The notes under the pieces were generated by a model that saw nothing but the letters and a program-made list of their open reading frames with translations, was not told the DNA's origin and ran no database searches. The position numbers and the translations under genes were made by a program. From NCBI GenBank assembly GCA_027475525.1, contig JAMWFC010000090.1, positions 930,001-994,000 on the forward strand: a stretch of DNA of 64,000 nt, given 5' to 3'. Numbering within the stretch: position 1 is the stretch's first letter; each line of letters begins with the position of its first letter. The stretch is from Macrolepiota albuminosa. Lineage: Eukaryota > Basidiomycota > Agaricomycetes > Agaricales > Agaricaceae. Shown in pieces: positions 11,300-22,808 of this stretch.

Positions 11300-12397
11300 T
11301 GTCCTAAGGGCTCAGTTACGCATGTGTGGGGGCTCCTCACACCACCCTTGTCCTGCTGGAGTATAAAAGGTACTCACCGGCTTTACCTCAGGCACTTCCT
11401 GTGCCCGTGCTAGTGCTTCTACTAGCTCGACTCCAACGTCTTGATTACAACATGCCGAGCATTCCTCAGACGTGTGGCTCCAGGGGGTTGACACTCCAGA
11501 TTGCCTTGCAGCCTTCCACTGCAAATACATTTGCAGTTCCATAGTGAGCACTCTCACCATCAAATCAGTGTATTTTGTACTGAATGCATTGGGCACTTTG
11601 TGCCCTTGTCACCTAAGTGCTACTATATGCACTGAAGCATAGCGCTCGAGTCACGCTTGGGTGGTGTATTTCATCACCTCTGGGTACAAATCCCAGAACA
11701 CCCGCAAGTGCATGGTGTACGTGGTTTTCAACCGCTGCTCCTCTGCTCCGGCATTGTCATCACTTGACAACTCAATCACCTCCTCTGGATGCTCTGCAAC
11801 CTCCAGGACTTCCTGCACTGCTGGTGTGTGCAGAAATCAGTTTTCTGCGTGGGCTACTTCAGGACTTGCAGCCTCCTCCAGTACCTCTTTTATGTGGGCT
11901 TCCACTATCCTGGAGGGCATTGAGCCTGCTGTGGCCCACCTGGCCCCACTACTCCAGCTCAGAGGAATTGCTTCCCCAGTCTGTACCAATGACTCGGTGT
12001 CTCCTGAGGTGCCATAGGCGCCTGTTGACTGTTGGCCTTCCTCAGGGGGCCCTTTTGAGGCTAGTTGGCTAGACTGTCGCAGTCCTCCTGACAGCTGCGT
12101 AACTGGGGGAGTTAATCCCCCTGGCATCTTGTCCTGGAGCCGTTGCTGACCATCCTGTTGTGAGCTCTCAGCTCTCTGGGCCTTGCTTTCATTCCTGGAC
12201 AGGTCAGTGCTCCAACTCCGGTCTCGAGCCTTGGGTCTTGACTGACCCGCATTGGACACCGACACGTCCTGGGTGTCTGCTAGGTCTCCCCGTAGGTCAT
12301 GGGCATTACACCCACCGTCAGTGGCAACTGCAGGTATGGGATTACTCATTGATTCCCTGTTTGAAATTTGCATGGTGTGGCTGTGCAGGAAGCTCAA
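11300..12397 (-). pseudogene. G2 gag, N-terminal part
   Basis: A 186-codon open frame (12397-11837) that is polar and Ser/Gln-rich (ESSQQDGQQRLQDKMPGG), followed after stops by an acidic piece and by 11596-11312 (LMVRVLTMELQMYLQWKAA). Position upstream of the capsid-like region and composition suit a gag N-terminus. Either Met at 12397 or the one at about 12343 could be the start; I cannot decide. No domain recognised. Confidence 0.5.
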
Positions 12398-12479
12398 GAA
12401 GCTGATAGAGTTCTGTCAACGAGCTCAGCAACTGCTGTTGGATGCTAGGCAATAGATCCTAGCTGGCAGATTCAAAAAA

Positions 12480-13300
12480 ATGTAATGAAGTTACAAATTT
12501 GAGAGAGCTTAGTGTGCACACAACACTGAATCAGACCAGACTGGTCTATTGACAATGTAGTTTACAACAAAATAAGCTGCTTATTAAGCAGCAGGTTGTA
12601 GGTATTTATATATATGTAAATACAGTCTCAACAAAAATATATCTCCAAAACACCCCAATAAATACACAGAAAAGTACAGAACAACAGGCAAGGACCAGCT
12701 CAAACTATCAGCTCAACAATAGTCCAACCACTGTAATGGGGAGGGGGAGCATGGGAGCTGGCAGAAGTGACAAAATGAGATCAATTTGTGATGATCTAGA
12801 TCAAGAGCAGATCTGACAAATGCCCAATTTGACATGACTGAAAGGGGAAAGGGAAAAGAAGCACGGAATGCAGGGAAGTGCTAAAAGGGGAAAGAAGAAT
12901 CTATGAATGGAATTGTGCTAAATGGAGCTGAAGCAAATGGGAAAGTGGCAATCAGAAACATCCAGAGGAATGGTGAACAAGAAGTTGAATGGTGGAACTG
13001 GTGGCACCAAAACAGGCCTCCCAAAAGGATAGACTATCAAACATGTTCTGGAGGTTGGGGAGTTTACAACAAAGAGTCATGTGTAGATAGTGGTCTGTGC
13101 ACCAGAAAAACAGTATAAGTAGCCCAAGTTTAGTAGAGAATAGACAGGCAATTGATAGGCAAAGGCTCAGTGATTCCCAGGGAGTGAATTGCTTAGGCTG
13201 GAGTTTATTGAGACTCCTCTGCATTCTGGAAGATTAGGATTTGCAACTCAAAATATTAATATATCAAGTTCATCATCAAGTCAGTGTAAATTGAAGGTTA
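12480..13300. other. Leader or degraded LTR region upstream of G2 gag
   Basis: About 800 bp with no supported gene. On the minus strand there is a TATA-like TATATAAATA near 12604-12614, then AT-rich sequence ending in TTCATTACA before the gag leader, which would suit an LTR end. The matching TGTGTAGCG start is not seen, so it is not called an LTR. Small ORFs here are not supported. Confidence 0.35.
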
Positions 13301-16260
13301 TCTTCTATACTAGCAAGCCCCAGAACTATCAGTAATACTTACACCAAGTACTACAGTGCAGGGGAAGGTCCTTGGCACTACCCTTGGAGAAGATGTCAGC
13401 AAACTCATGGTATTTGGAGGGAACAACTTTGGTAAGAGTTTGGTCTTTGGTCTTTGCACCAGGGTTGGCATGTTCAGCCTAGAGATGTTCTTTGGGTAGC
13501 ATTGGAAATACCTGGAGCTGGTAGGCTGGGATGCCATCCTGAAAAATCCATGCAAAGAGGGTGCAGCCAATAATTTTGATGTCCAGAACTCTGAGTGATT
13601 TGAGGGGTGCATCAGGTTTGGGGCAGGGTCTAGGCATAGGCTGGTGATTTTGAGTAGAGTAGTGGGGGCCTTTGTAATGGTTCTAGGAAATGTTTGGGGG
13701 AATTCAATAGGGTCCCTTTAGGGTAGTTCAGAGCATCTGGGGTTGTTTGGAGTTTGGGGGTAGAGGTGGATGGCTGCAGCCAGTTGTGCCCCAGGGGTGG
13801 GGAAAGTCATGGTGAGGTTCTCCCAGCAGATGTTGAGATTTACCTCTTGAAGCCAGAGGAGCCTGTGTTGGTGTGGCCCTTCATAATGGGCCTGGATATT
13901 GTGTTGTTCCCATCAAACAACCAGAGTTCAAGGAGTTTGCTGAGCTTAGTTGTCAGGGGACTCCTCATTCCTTTCTTCTTTCACTCTTTATTTCTTCACT
14001 CTCCTTTCATTCACTTCCTTATTTCTTCTATCATTCTCTCATCTTGCTGTTACTACTTTTTCAACACTATCTGTTAGTACTATTCTCAACCTTTGAGGTG
14101 CTCTGGTTCTTTAGCTATCACTCAGACAAGTGTGGGCCCTTCAGCACCGCTCCAGGCTGCTTAGATAAGCCGGAGTTTGCCTTTCTGACTTCTAAAGTCC
14201 GGAGTTTTCCTCCCTTGTTTGCACACTTGTTTGGTTAGTCAATTTTCGAGTTTTTAAGGTTTTGTTGTACTGTACAGTTGTTTCCCATGCTTCAGAGGCC
14301 CCAGAAGCATCCAACCTGGCATAGGGAATCCCCAGACTTGTTCTCTTTGGATCTCCCTCTGCCAGGTGAGTAGCTACCTTGATATTGTCAGTATATATTC
14401 TAATACACTTTGGATCTCCCTCTGCCAGCTGTGTGACTGAGCCACAGCCTCTAGAGGTCGCCCTTACATTAGTATGGGAGAGGTTGAGGTGGTTGCTGAT
14501 GAACATACTGGTGGCCCTGCTGTTGACAAGGACAGGGAGAGACTCAGAAGTGGTGCTGAGGTGTATGTGGATTATGAAGGACCAAGTGGACTGAGAGCAG
14601 AGGCTGAGAGGTTTTTTCTGAGAGTGCTGGGGGTCTTCTGGAGTCATTGTGGAGGATGGAGACTTAAAGGAGATGGGTTCCTGGGCTGTGCCATGGTCAA
14701 GGTGAAGAGTGAGGGCTTTCTATTTGATCTAGAAATTCATAATGCACAACTATGAAAGGCTGAGGACAAGAGGAGCAGTGGCATGGAGTTTGGTGGCCAG
14801 GAGCTGGAGGATCTGGCAATGACCAGAGGTGAAGATTATAGGCATCTGCACAAAGTGGGTGATATCACTGGCTGAGGAGGTGCTGCTGTTGAAGAGTCAG
14901 AAGTAGATGGAGAGAGGAAGCCTTTGAGGGGGTTGAGAGGCAAGGGCTGTCCAAGCTTCATTGATGAAGTTGTTGGTGGTGCTGCTCTCTATGAGAGTGT
15001 TGACAGATTCTGAGGAGGAGGCAAGAGTGGTATGGAGGAGGAGGAATTGGGGGGAGTGTGAGGGGAGGTGAGTCAGAGGGGTGTCTGAAAGAGGTGTAGC
15101 CATGGTGCAAATGTGTGAAACTGGAGCAGAGAAGATGTCATGGTCCAATCTGCAATTTAGAATGTTTTCTGTATCTAAATTGTCAGGTTGTTTTCTGTAA
15201 ACTAGAAGTTGCATTCTTCTCTGTCAATAGTCCAAGTGGCCCATCCCATGACCTGATGTTTTGGGCAGCTGCCAATGAAGTGTTCAAGCTCCTCACAGAG
15301 AAGGCAGGTGCCCTTCTGGCATCATTGTTTTTGAACTTCCTAGGAGATGTCAATCTAGAGCCAGTTGGAGTTTCTGACTCAGTTTGTGCAGAGGGCCTCT
15401 TTCTTGTCATTTTTGAAGTGGTCACTGGTCAGATGTCAGGGTCATCAGGATTTCTGAGGAGGGGGTTGGAGATGTCATTTATATCAGCAGTGTTGAGGGT
15501 GGCTGAGGGTCGCAGTGCTGGGGTGCAGAGTAGTCCTGGTGGTCCTTGTCCCAGAATGGGGTGCAAGGTGGGGGCCAGGAGCGCTTGGTTAGGGGCTCCA
15601 GGGGCATTAGCCTTCTAGGAGGGTCTTCCTAGAGGGTTCCACTAGGTCCAAGAACTGAAGTATTTGTTGCAGTCTTCCCAGTACCTTTGATCAATCTGGG
15701 TCACTAGGGCCTTGCAGCCATTGTACATTGATTGCTTGGGGGCAAGGTGGAGAATGTCCTTGATCCATTGGGGGAGCGCACATCAAAGAGAAACCAGAGG
15801 GTTAGTGGGGCTGCCATGGGGCAGGGTTGGTTCTGGTAGGGAGGTTGGGGGGTTTGGTGGTTGATGGAGGGTACTGGGGTTGGGCAGGCTAAGACCAAGG
15901 TGCAAATGGTCCTCTACTGGTGGGAGGCAGGATGGCTTCCAATGGTATTTTGAAAAGTCCTCCAGAAATCTTTCTGTAGAAGCTGGAAGTGAGAGGAGGG
16001 TTAGCATACATCTGCCAGTCTAGAGGGTGCAGTAGCTGGCTAGCAGAGGATCTCTAGGCTCTGCTTGGATCAGGGGCCCAGAAGTGGGGTGCTGGATAGA
16101 CCTTGGAGATCAAGGGCAGATATAGAGGTTGGGGAGTACTGTGATTGTATTGTTTGGGTATTGGGCAACCATAGGTTTCAGTCTGATAGCCTACAGGATA
16201 GTAGACAGAAGTGTATGTAGACATCAAAAACAGAGTAAGAGAGATTCTTGATATTATGTT
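13300..16260 (-). mobile_element. Gypsy remnant G3 (gag, protease, start of RT)
   Basis: On the minus strand: degenerate proline-rich gag-like sequence (about 16007-15200), a protease region with TLIESSTTNNFINEAW (the catalytic D-S-G region decayed to E-S-S), then SASDITHFVQMPIIFTSGH and LHATAPLVLSLS near 14860-14760, and after the LTR-B insertion KVVPSKYHEFADIFSKGSAK near 13460-13370, the conserved segment just before gypsy RT. RT palm, RNase H and integrase are missing. It is the same family as G4 at 41640-44130. Every segment has stops or shifts. Confidence 0.65.
13951..14468 (+). mobile_element. Solo LTR-B, copy 2 (518 bp)
   Basis: TGTCAGGGGACTCC to CGCCCTTACA, flanked by TTAGT at 13946-13950 and 14469-14473, a perfect 5-bp target duplication. 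It interrupts G3 and is in opposite orientation to copy 1 (6950-7467), with only scattered differences. Confidence 0.92.
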
Positions 16261-16269
16261 AGGTTCTGC

Positions 16270-16383
16270 TTATAGGACCCATACAGGATCAGTGCATCAA
16301 TGGCAGGACATGGCAGCATAGCACTGGCTTGGAATATCTTAGCACATGCAATTTGACTGATTTTGGCAATATTTGATAGCCAC
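16270..16383 (+). repeat. Left fragment of an older LTR, target of G1
   Basis: This 114-bp stretch matches the first part of the G1 LTR (ATAGGACC...CAGGATCAG) and stops at TTTGATAGCCAC, exactly where G1 begins. The rest of the same LTR resumes at 32874. G1 therefore jumped into a copy of its own LTR, with target bases CCAC on the left and TCAC on the right. Confidence 0.75.
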
Positions 16384-17277
16384 TGATAGGACCCTATACA
16401 GGATCAGCGCATCAACAGCAGGCTACAGCAATGCGGCACTGGCTCAGGATATCTTAGCATGTGCTAATTAACCAATTTTGGCAATATTTGATGGCTGCAC
16501 ATGGCAAGAAGCAGATCTGATCAATGATGGTGCTGACAGCAGACAGGATGACAACTGACAGATGGCATCAGTCACCAATGACAGCACTTAGCAAGAAGAC
16601 TGATGATCTATTCAAACTGATGGACAGCTTGGCATTTGACCTTAGCATCTGACATTGCTTAGCACCTCAATTTGGTGCTTGACGTTTGCTTAATATTTTA
16701 GGCAGACAGAAGATTGATGGATTGATGGTTTAGCATTGTGATCTGCTGCCTGGCATGGCCAAGTGTCTTGAATGGACAAAACCGTTGGAGCCATCTCATA
16801 AATTTTTCCAAGTTTACTGCACTTTGGCATTGTCAGTTACTTGGCGATAGTGAACTCCTTGTAGTATAAAAAGTACTTCTGACTTGTGCTTAAAGATTAG
16901 AACAGAGTTTTCTGCCCCACTTACTCCAGTCTCCCTTACGGTCAGCAACGTCGAAGTCATTGGCAGTTGCAGACTATTGCTAGCCAACATACTCATGCCT
17001 TGCAGCTACGGCAGGCATTAATGTCACTTAGACTTCGCTAAGCTTCCCATATTCTTGCCACTCACATTGCTGTGTTCACTTACCACTTCTTCCATAGGTG
17101 CTTTTACCTTAGCGCTTGACACTTGCTGACCCATTTCCGACTCTACCTTATTTTATAGGCATGTTCTCTGGGACCTGCCTGGGACTCCCCTCAACACCTT
17201 TAGCACACTCAACGCAAGCTTTTGGCTCAGTAACACTATTACCACATTTGTTACTGACCAAACTTTGAGTGTCATTA
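16384..17277 (+). repeat. 5' LTR of G1 (894 bp)
   Basis: Starts TGATAGGACCC and ends GTCATTA, 3 bp before the primer site. It matches 30116-32869 once the Tc1 copy and the 77-bp duplication there are discounted (about 915 bp). At 17149-17150 it still has the unoccupied TA that is the insertion site of Tc1 copy 2 in the 3' LTR. Confidence 0.85.
16865..16873 (+). promoter_or_regulatory. TATA box of the G1 5' LTR
   Basis: GTAGTATAAAAAGTACTT is kept in the 3' LTR near 30594 and in the older LTR near 33233 (where it reads GTAGTATGAAAAG). Its place about 410 bp before the LTR end suits a U3 promoter. Confidence 0.55.
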
Positions 17278-17280
17278 AAT

Positions 17281-17298
17281 TGGAGCCCACCACAAGGG
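17281..17298 (+). other. Candidate primer binding site of G1
   Basis: TGGAGCCCACCACAAGGG starts 3 bp after the LTR end and opens with TGG, as expected for pairing with a tRNA 3' CCA end. The tRNA is not identified. Confidence 0.5.
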
Positions 17299-17684
17299 AT
17301 CTTTAGGGCAGAATTCTGCCAGAAACCTGTCTTCAGCGTAAGCGCCATCTGCTAAAGCAGTCAGCAGAAGGCATTCTTCCTTTCTGCCTGTCTCCATCTA
17401 CTCCTCAACTTCCAGGTGCCTTACCATGCCACACTCTAGAGCAGGAACTACAGAATGCCGAAGACAAGCTTATTGTAGATGATATTCCTGATATCTTCCT
17501 GTGCTCCTTAGAATACAATCTGAGTGCCAACAATCCTTTAGCGTCTCTGCTTGCCACCATACAATTGTTTATTCCACCAATGCCATTAACCCCTCTCTCA
17601 CAGCTCTTCAATTCCCGCTGCCCATTGCCAATACTTAGAACCCCTTCCCCACAACTGCTAACCAAACTCAGCACTACAGTCACC

Positions 17685-18982
17685 ATGAAACAACCAGTCC
17701 AGCACATGCCACCATGCAATCACTTCTCAGGACCAAAATGGGACAAGTCTAAGCCACAGGAGCTCTCTTAGTATTTTAAAGAATTAGAGTATTTATTCAG
17801 GGATTGTGGAATTATCAACCACATGCAGATGAAGGAATACATGGCAAGATATGTGTTTTATGACATGGCAGAAACATGGACAGGTCTTGCTGAGTTTGCT
17901 GCTTTTGTTCCTGCCACACCATCAGTTCCAGCCCAAGGCACCTCGTATGAAGGCTGGAAGATGGCAGTGATCCAGTTGTACCCTGGTGCTGAAGAGGCTA
18001 CCTGATACACAAACAAGTTGCAGAAACTAGTACAGGAATCATTCGACAATGGCACATCTTTGCTTGGTGCATTCTTTATATATTACCGCGATTTCCAGAA
18101 GATCGCTAGATGGCTCCTGCAAAATGGCAAGCTTTATATCAAGGAACATTGTCTATTTCAACAGGGCATACCGACTTCACTTTGGACTTGCATTGCTCGT
18201 TGCCTAGAAATTGTCCAGCAGGCCCATCATCCAGAGGAGCCATATAACATTGCCGATGTCTTTGAAGCTGGCAAATGGGTTCTCAAGAGTACGGACACTG
18301 GTGTTGGTATGCAATGTGCTAGGACGAGCCCACTCCCTGAAAGAACCAACGGTATTATTTCCATTCCACCTCCTATTGCCAACTTTGTTAAGAAAGAGGA
18401 TCTCAACGCTGCTGTTACCACTGCTGTTGCTTCTGCCATGACCCGTATCAAAACTATGATCATGACCAATCTCACTGCTAACTGACCCGCTAATGTATCC
18501 ATGCCTGGCCCTTGCCACTTCTGTGGGGAAATTGGCCATACACTGACTAGAGAATGCTGTGCCATGTTAGAAAATTATATTCAGCAAGAAAGAATTTGAA
18601 GGGCTATCAATAGCAAGATAGTTCTAACTACTGACGCTACCATCCTCAACTACCTGGACAAGAAGTCTTTCCAGGAGCAAGTTGATGAATGGCATAGGCG
18701 CAATCCAGGGCAGATAGTTACAGGCATGCTTTCCAGCAACACCAACCCTGACTCTGAGCAGGTGACTCAACAGCAAATGATTCACAAGGTTTTACACTTC
18801 AACAGCATTGGCAACTGCCCTACTTTTTCATGGGAAGAACGTATTGCTAAGCTACAGAGGGAATTGGATTCACTTGAGAATCAGGTTTTTGATGGGGTTG
18901 AAGTTAAGCAGCCTAAACAACCTCTCAAAGGATATAAGCCAATGCCTTCCACTAGCAAGTTACCAACTTCTGCCCCTGCCAC
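17685..18982 (+). pseudogene. G1 gag with zinc knuckle
   Basis: ATG at 17685 in a good context (CACCATGAA). One reading frame runs to the LTR-A insertion at 18983, broken only by four in-frame stops: TAG 17769-17771, TGA 18003-18005, TGA 18483-18485 and a TGA near 18597. Capsid-like text includes YFKELEYLFRDCGI, YDMAETWTGLAEF and YEGWKMAVIQLYPGAEEAT. At 18513-18557 is CHFCGEIGHTLTREC, a CX2CX4HX4C knuckle. The next part (ERIAKLQRELDSLENQV) is a short coiled coil. At least the 18003 stop suits CGA to TGA. A homologous gag fragment is at 34390-34690. Confidence 0.85.
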
Positions 18983-20028
18983 TGATAAGCTTTTACTCAG
19001 ACTGAGGGCATCAAGGAACATTATAGGTTGACTAACACTTGACATACTGGAGACTCTAGTGACCAGTTTGGATACAGAGCAGCTCTAGCTCTGTCGCTCT
19101 ATGGCAAGACTTATCCATTTTACCTTAATCACCAGTTATCAGCCCTTCAGCACACTCCACTCATCTACTTCAAAGATCGAGGAGGCTCAGAACCTATAGC
19201 GCTAGTGCGATGGCGGGGAGTTGACTCTGACCAAACCCTGATCAATACTAGAAGGGGTTAGCAGTTGGCGCTGTCAATCACTGAGGCACCTCAATCAGAA
19301 GTCTAAAAGAATCAATGATGATGAGACAGGATACATGCAGACTTGACATTCAAATCTATAAAAAAATGGTATAATGTCTAGTGCTGGGATTAGCGCTCAT
19401 GGTATCTGTTGAGGATTTTCTGACCATACCCCAGAATGGCCTGACCAATTAAATTACATCAAAAAGTGAGCAGACTTGTACAATTTCTAAGTAGTTTTAG
19501 AGTCACCATTGGTCGCCATCACCCATATGCTGCAGGTCGCCATTGACAGGTGGCCATTAGCTACAACCACGAGGAGAGGCACTAATTGGTAGCACTGCCA
19601 ATGGACCTATTTTTGGAAATACAGTAGCACATAGTATAAAGGCTAGCTACTTTACATGTATATAATAACAAATTGTAACCTTTTGAGCACCCAGTTACAC
19701 TTAGCATTCAAATTGCGCTAGCTTTGCCTAACTTTGTCACTAAGCTCGGTGCTAGCTTTGTCTATCTTGTTTTAGTCATTTACAGTGCCACCTATGGGCA
19801 CATTATGCTGCGCTATTCATCTTCTTCTCTATATCTTTCCTTAAACTATGATGCTTACCATTTGCTAGGTAGCATCTGAGGCACTATCATCTAGCGCATC
19901 GTTCTATCACATCTGCTCAAGCACACCAGGACCCTGCCAAGACTCCTCACAACCCCGCACGCCAGGTGCTGGAGACAGTGTTGTACTGTGTATATGTCCA
20001 GCGCACCCAACCACAGTTGGCGTCATCA
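18983..20028 (+). mobile_element. Solo LTR-A, copy 2 (1046 bp)
   Basis: TGATAAGC to GTCATCA, flanked by CCAC at 18979-18982 and 20029-20032 (4-bp target duplication). It sits within the gag-protease reading frame of G1; text on the two sides joins sensibly. It aligns with 6834-8427. A TATA-like CATAGTATAAAGG lies near 19630. Confidence 0.9.
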
Positions 20029-20032
20029 CCAC

Positions 20033-21123
20033 ACCTCCAGCTACTACCTCTGAACCATCATCCTCTGCTACCACTCCAGAACCACCTCTCCACTCCTACT
20101 CAGGGATCCCCAACCAATATCATGCTCCCACACAACAAAATTTTGCCGCTCTCAAAAAGCATCCTGAAGGCAGTTACCGACCTACTGCACCAATATTTGA
20201 TATAAAAAAATCAAACCACATCTTCAGTCGCATCATGATAACTGCCGTCACCTTATCAGTGGAAGAGCTTTGTAGTATTGCCCCAGATGTCTGCAACCAA
20301 GTCAAGATGGCAGTCACTCCCCGACGACCCTTGGCAACAACAGTTGCTGAGGTTGATGAACTGGACAACACGCTTCCCAGTTTTTCTGTTACCGTCGACT
20401 CTCCTGACACTGATGAATCTCCTGCCGATACCATTGCTAACACCACCTCTGTAGACCCAGTAGAGACCTATCGCAGGTCGGTAGAACATGGAGAAGACCC
20501 AGCAATTCTTACTGTCACTCAAGAATCACATGCTATTCGCTCAGTCATGCTAATGGTAGACAACAAGCATGAGGTAGAGGCTATTGTAGATAGCGGTTCT
20601 CAAATTATTTTCATGGCAGCTGAAGTTGCTAACAATCTGGGTCTCATTCATGACCCTACCATTATACTAAACATGCAGAGCACTAATGGTACAGTAGACA
20701 GATCCTTAGGCCTCATCAAGAATGTTCTTTATACCCTTGGCGACATCACTTTCTACCTTCAAATACACATTTTACAGTCCCCTGGCATATGATTTACTTC
20801 TCAGCAGACCCTTCAACATTTTGGCACAATCAGTCATCAAGACCGTTACTGATGATGAGACAACCCTAACAATTAGCGACCCAAATTCAGGAATCTGATG
20901 AACAGTGCCAACATTCTCTAGGGGACAACAAAAAGGTGCTCGCACTAAGCCCCCGGAGTTTACCAACCAACATGCCAACAAACGACCCCACAGGTGTTTT
21001 CACAAACTATTGAGGTGATTGGCGATGATCATGGAGATGTGGCACTAACGCTTGAATATGACCATCATACTGGTCTTGTAAATATTGTGTCTACTGCTTT
21101 TCTTGATGAAAAAGTTTTATTTA
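20033..21123 (+). pseudogene. G1 aspartic protease region
   Basis: The open frame to 20792 holds VDNKHEVEAIVDSGSQIIFM with catalytic D-S-G-S, then DPTIILNMQSTNGTVDRSLG. Just before the flap partner a 1-base shift near 20778 moves the reading to AYDLLLSRPFNILAQSV, the conserved Y-D-x-L-L-x-R-P-F block, which ends at a TGA near 20895. The upstream spacer (20033-20500) is Ser/Thr/Pro-rich with VTLSVEELCSIAPDVC. Sequence up to 21123 is the linker to RT, cut by Tc1 copy 1. Confidence 0.8.
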
Positions 21124-21359
21124 CAGTGGCTCAAAAAACTGTCCCAATGTTTCATACTTTTTGAAAGATGACATTGGCATGAAGGATGGGAAGTACATAA
21201 AATCCTGATTAAATCATGTAAAATACTATGGCATCGTAGCTACAAAATGAATCTAAGTTTATGTAATCAAGATCAAAACTGATGGAGCAATAGCCATTTT
21301 AAAATATTCACTCATTGGGACAGTTTTTTGAGCATCTCTAATTTTAGTATCTAGTACTT

Positions 21360-22477
21360 TGTATGTCCTCCATTTGCCTTGATAACTGCTTGAATCCTTC
21401 TAGGCATGCTTTCTATTAGTCTTTGGCATACCTCTGGTGGTATTTCATTCCACTCCTTTGCAACCCTCTCCCATAATTCATGCACACCATAAGGAGGTGT
21501 TTCATACTGCCTAAGTTGCTCTTTGAGGTACTCCTAGAGATGTTCAATAGGGTTGAGATCAGGGGATTGGGCTGGCCACCAAAGGACATTAAAGTTGCTG
21601 TCCTCAAACCACTTGTCAGCCCTCTTGGAGTTGTGTTTGGAGTTATTGTCCTGTTGAAAGTAGTGGGCACCCTCCTCCATCTCCAACTTCTCAAAATTCT
21701 CCTTTGCTCCATCATCTAAAATTTCAGAGCACTGCTCTGCATTCATGATCCCCACCACCTCTACAAGCTTTTCTACCTCATTCCAACTCATACAGCCCCA
21801 TACCATGAGATTATTCCCTCCTCCATGCTTCACAGTAGGTGTAGTTGTTCAGTCTGAAATGTCTTCTTCTTGTAGCTTCCACACATACTGCTTCCCATCT
21901 GACCCAATCCTGTTAATCTTTGTCTCATCTGTCCACAACACCCTTTTCCAGTCCTCTATAGTCCAGTTCTGATGCTTCTGAGCCCATTTAAGCTGTAGTT
22001 GTCAATGTTTAGCTTTGAGCATAGGAACTTTTCTCTTGGTAGCAGACCAATACCCCTCCTCCTTCAACACATTCCAGACAGTCTGGGAGCTTTGAGCATA
22101 GGAACTTTTCTCTTGGTAGCAGACCAATACCCCTCCTCCTTCAACACATTCCAGACAGTCTGGGAAGAGACAGGGTTGAAAATGATGTTGTTGATAAAAT
22201 TAGTGGCCTGGACAGCTGTATCAAGTCTTCCAGTTGAGATTTGTCGAACAATAGCCTGTTTATCACATGGAGTAAGCTTAGCAGGACGGCCTCCAGGATG
22301 GTTTTCCTTGTCCATCTCCAACTCTCTACCAATCCTCCCAGTAGTAGACTTCCCTAAACCAGTTTGAGCCCCAATCTGACCAGAGAATACCCTTAAGCAA
22401 GAAGAGAAGCAACAGTAGAGTGTTGTGCAGAAGGAATAGGTTTCATGATAGTGGTTGAAGGTCAAGATGTGGTTCAA
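21360..22477 (-). pseudogene. Tc1-type transposase, copy 1 (dead)
   Basis: On the minus strand: helix-turn-helix region (AQTGLGKSTTGRIGRELEMD, then GRLDTAVQATNFINNI), and the catalytic domain with LMVWGCMSWNEVEKLVEVVG, the second Asp in HYFQQDNNSK and SPDLNPIEHL for the last acidic residue (DD34E type). After EHL the codon TGG found in copy 2 is TAG here (G to A, near 21534). A TGA follows LKA(K)H in both copies. The 77-bp duplication at 22011-22164 further breaks the frame. Confidence 0.85.
22011..22164. repeat. 77-bp tandem duplication B
   Basis: 22011-22087 is repeated exactly at 22088-22164, inside the transposase of Tc1 copy 1. Copy 2 has a single version of this stretch. Confidence 0.95.
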
Positions 22478-22808
22478 CCAGCTTGAACTACTCCCAAATA
22501 TATCTAAACATGGTCACATGACTTTGTTTATATTCCCACATGCAACCTACTCTTTATTTCTGAGTAAAATAGGGATAAACCTGAAAAATTAGAGATGCTC
22601 AAAAAACTGTCCCAATGAGTGAATATTTTAAAATGGCTATTGCTCCATCAGTTTTGATCTTGATTACATAAACCTAGATCCATTTTGTAGCTACAATGCC
22701 ATAGTATTTTACATGATTTAATCAGGATTTTACATACTTCCCATCCTTCATGCCAATGTCATCTTTCAAAAAGTATGAAACATTGGGACAGTTTTTTGAG
22801 CCACTGTA

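Larger units (their letters stand above)
1..12480 (-). mobile_element. Ty3/gypsy chromovirus G2 (degenerate, truncated at window edge)
   Basis: Read on the minus strand the order is gag (12397 to about 9600), aspartic protease (9457-9044), reverse transcriptase (6829-5760), RNase H (5690-4942), integrase (4785-3859), chromodomain (about 3655-3520), two accessory ORFs (3361-1701 and 1529-141), a purine tract and the start of the 3' LTR at 97. This is Ty3/gypsy order with a chromodomain, so a chromovirus. Integrase and protease ORFs are still long, but nonsense codons are scattered, mostly explained by single transitions. A solo LTR-A (6834-8427, 4-bp target duplication ACGG) separates protease from RT. 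The 5' LTR is not identified: nothing matching the visible 3' LTR edge occurs near 12480-13300. Confidence 0.85.
21124..22806 (-). mobile_element. Tc1/mariner element, copy 1
   Basis: Ends are CAGTGGCTCAAAAAACTG and its complement, flanked by TA on both sides (21122-21123 and 22807-22808). The terminal inverted repeats are about 222 bp (21124-21345 and 22585-22806). Length is 1683 bp, or 1606 bp after removing one 77-bp duplicate at 22011-22164; the second copy corrects to the same number. It splits the protease-RT linker of G1. Confidence 0.93.

Noticed and set aside
11617..12072. 151-codon plus-strand ORF
   Set aside because: A shadow of the G2 gag N-terminus on the opposite strand.
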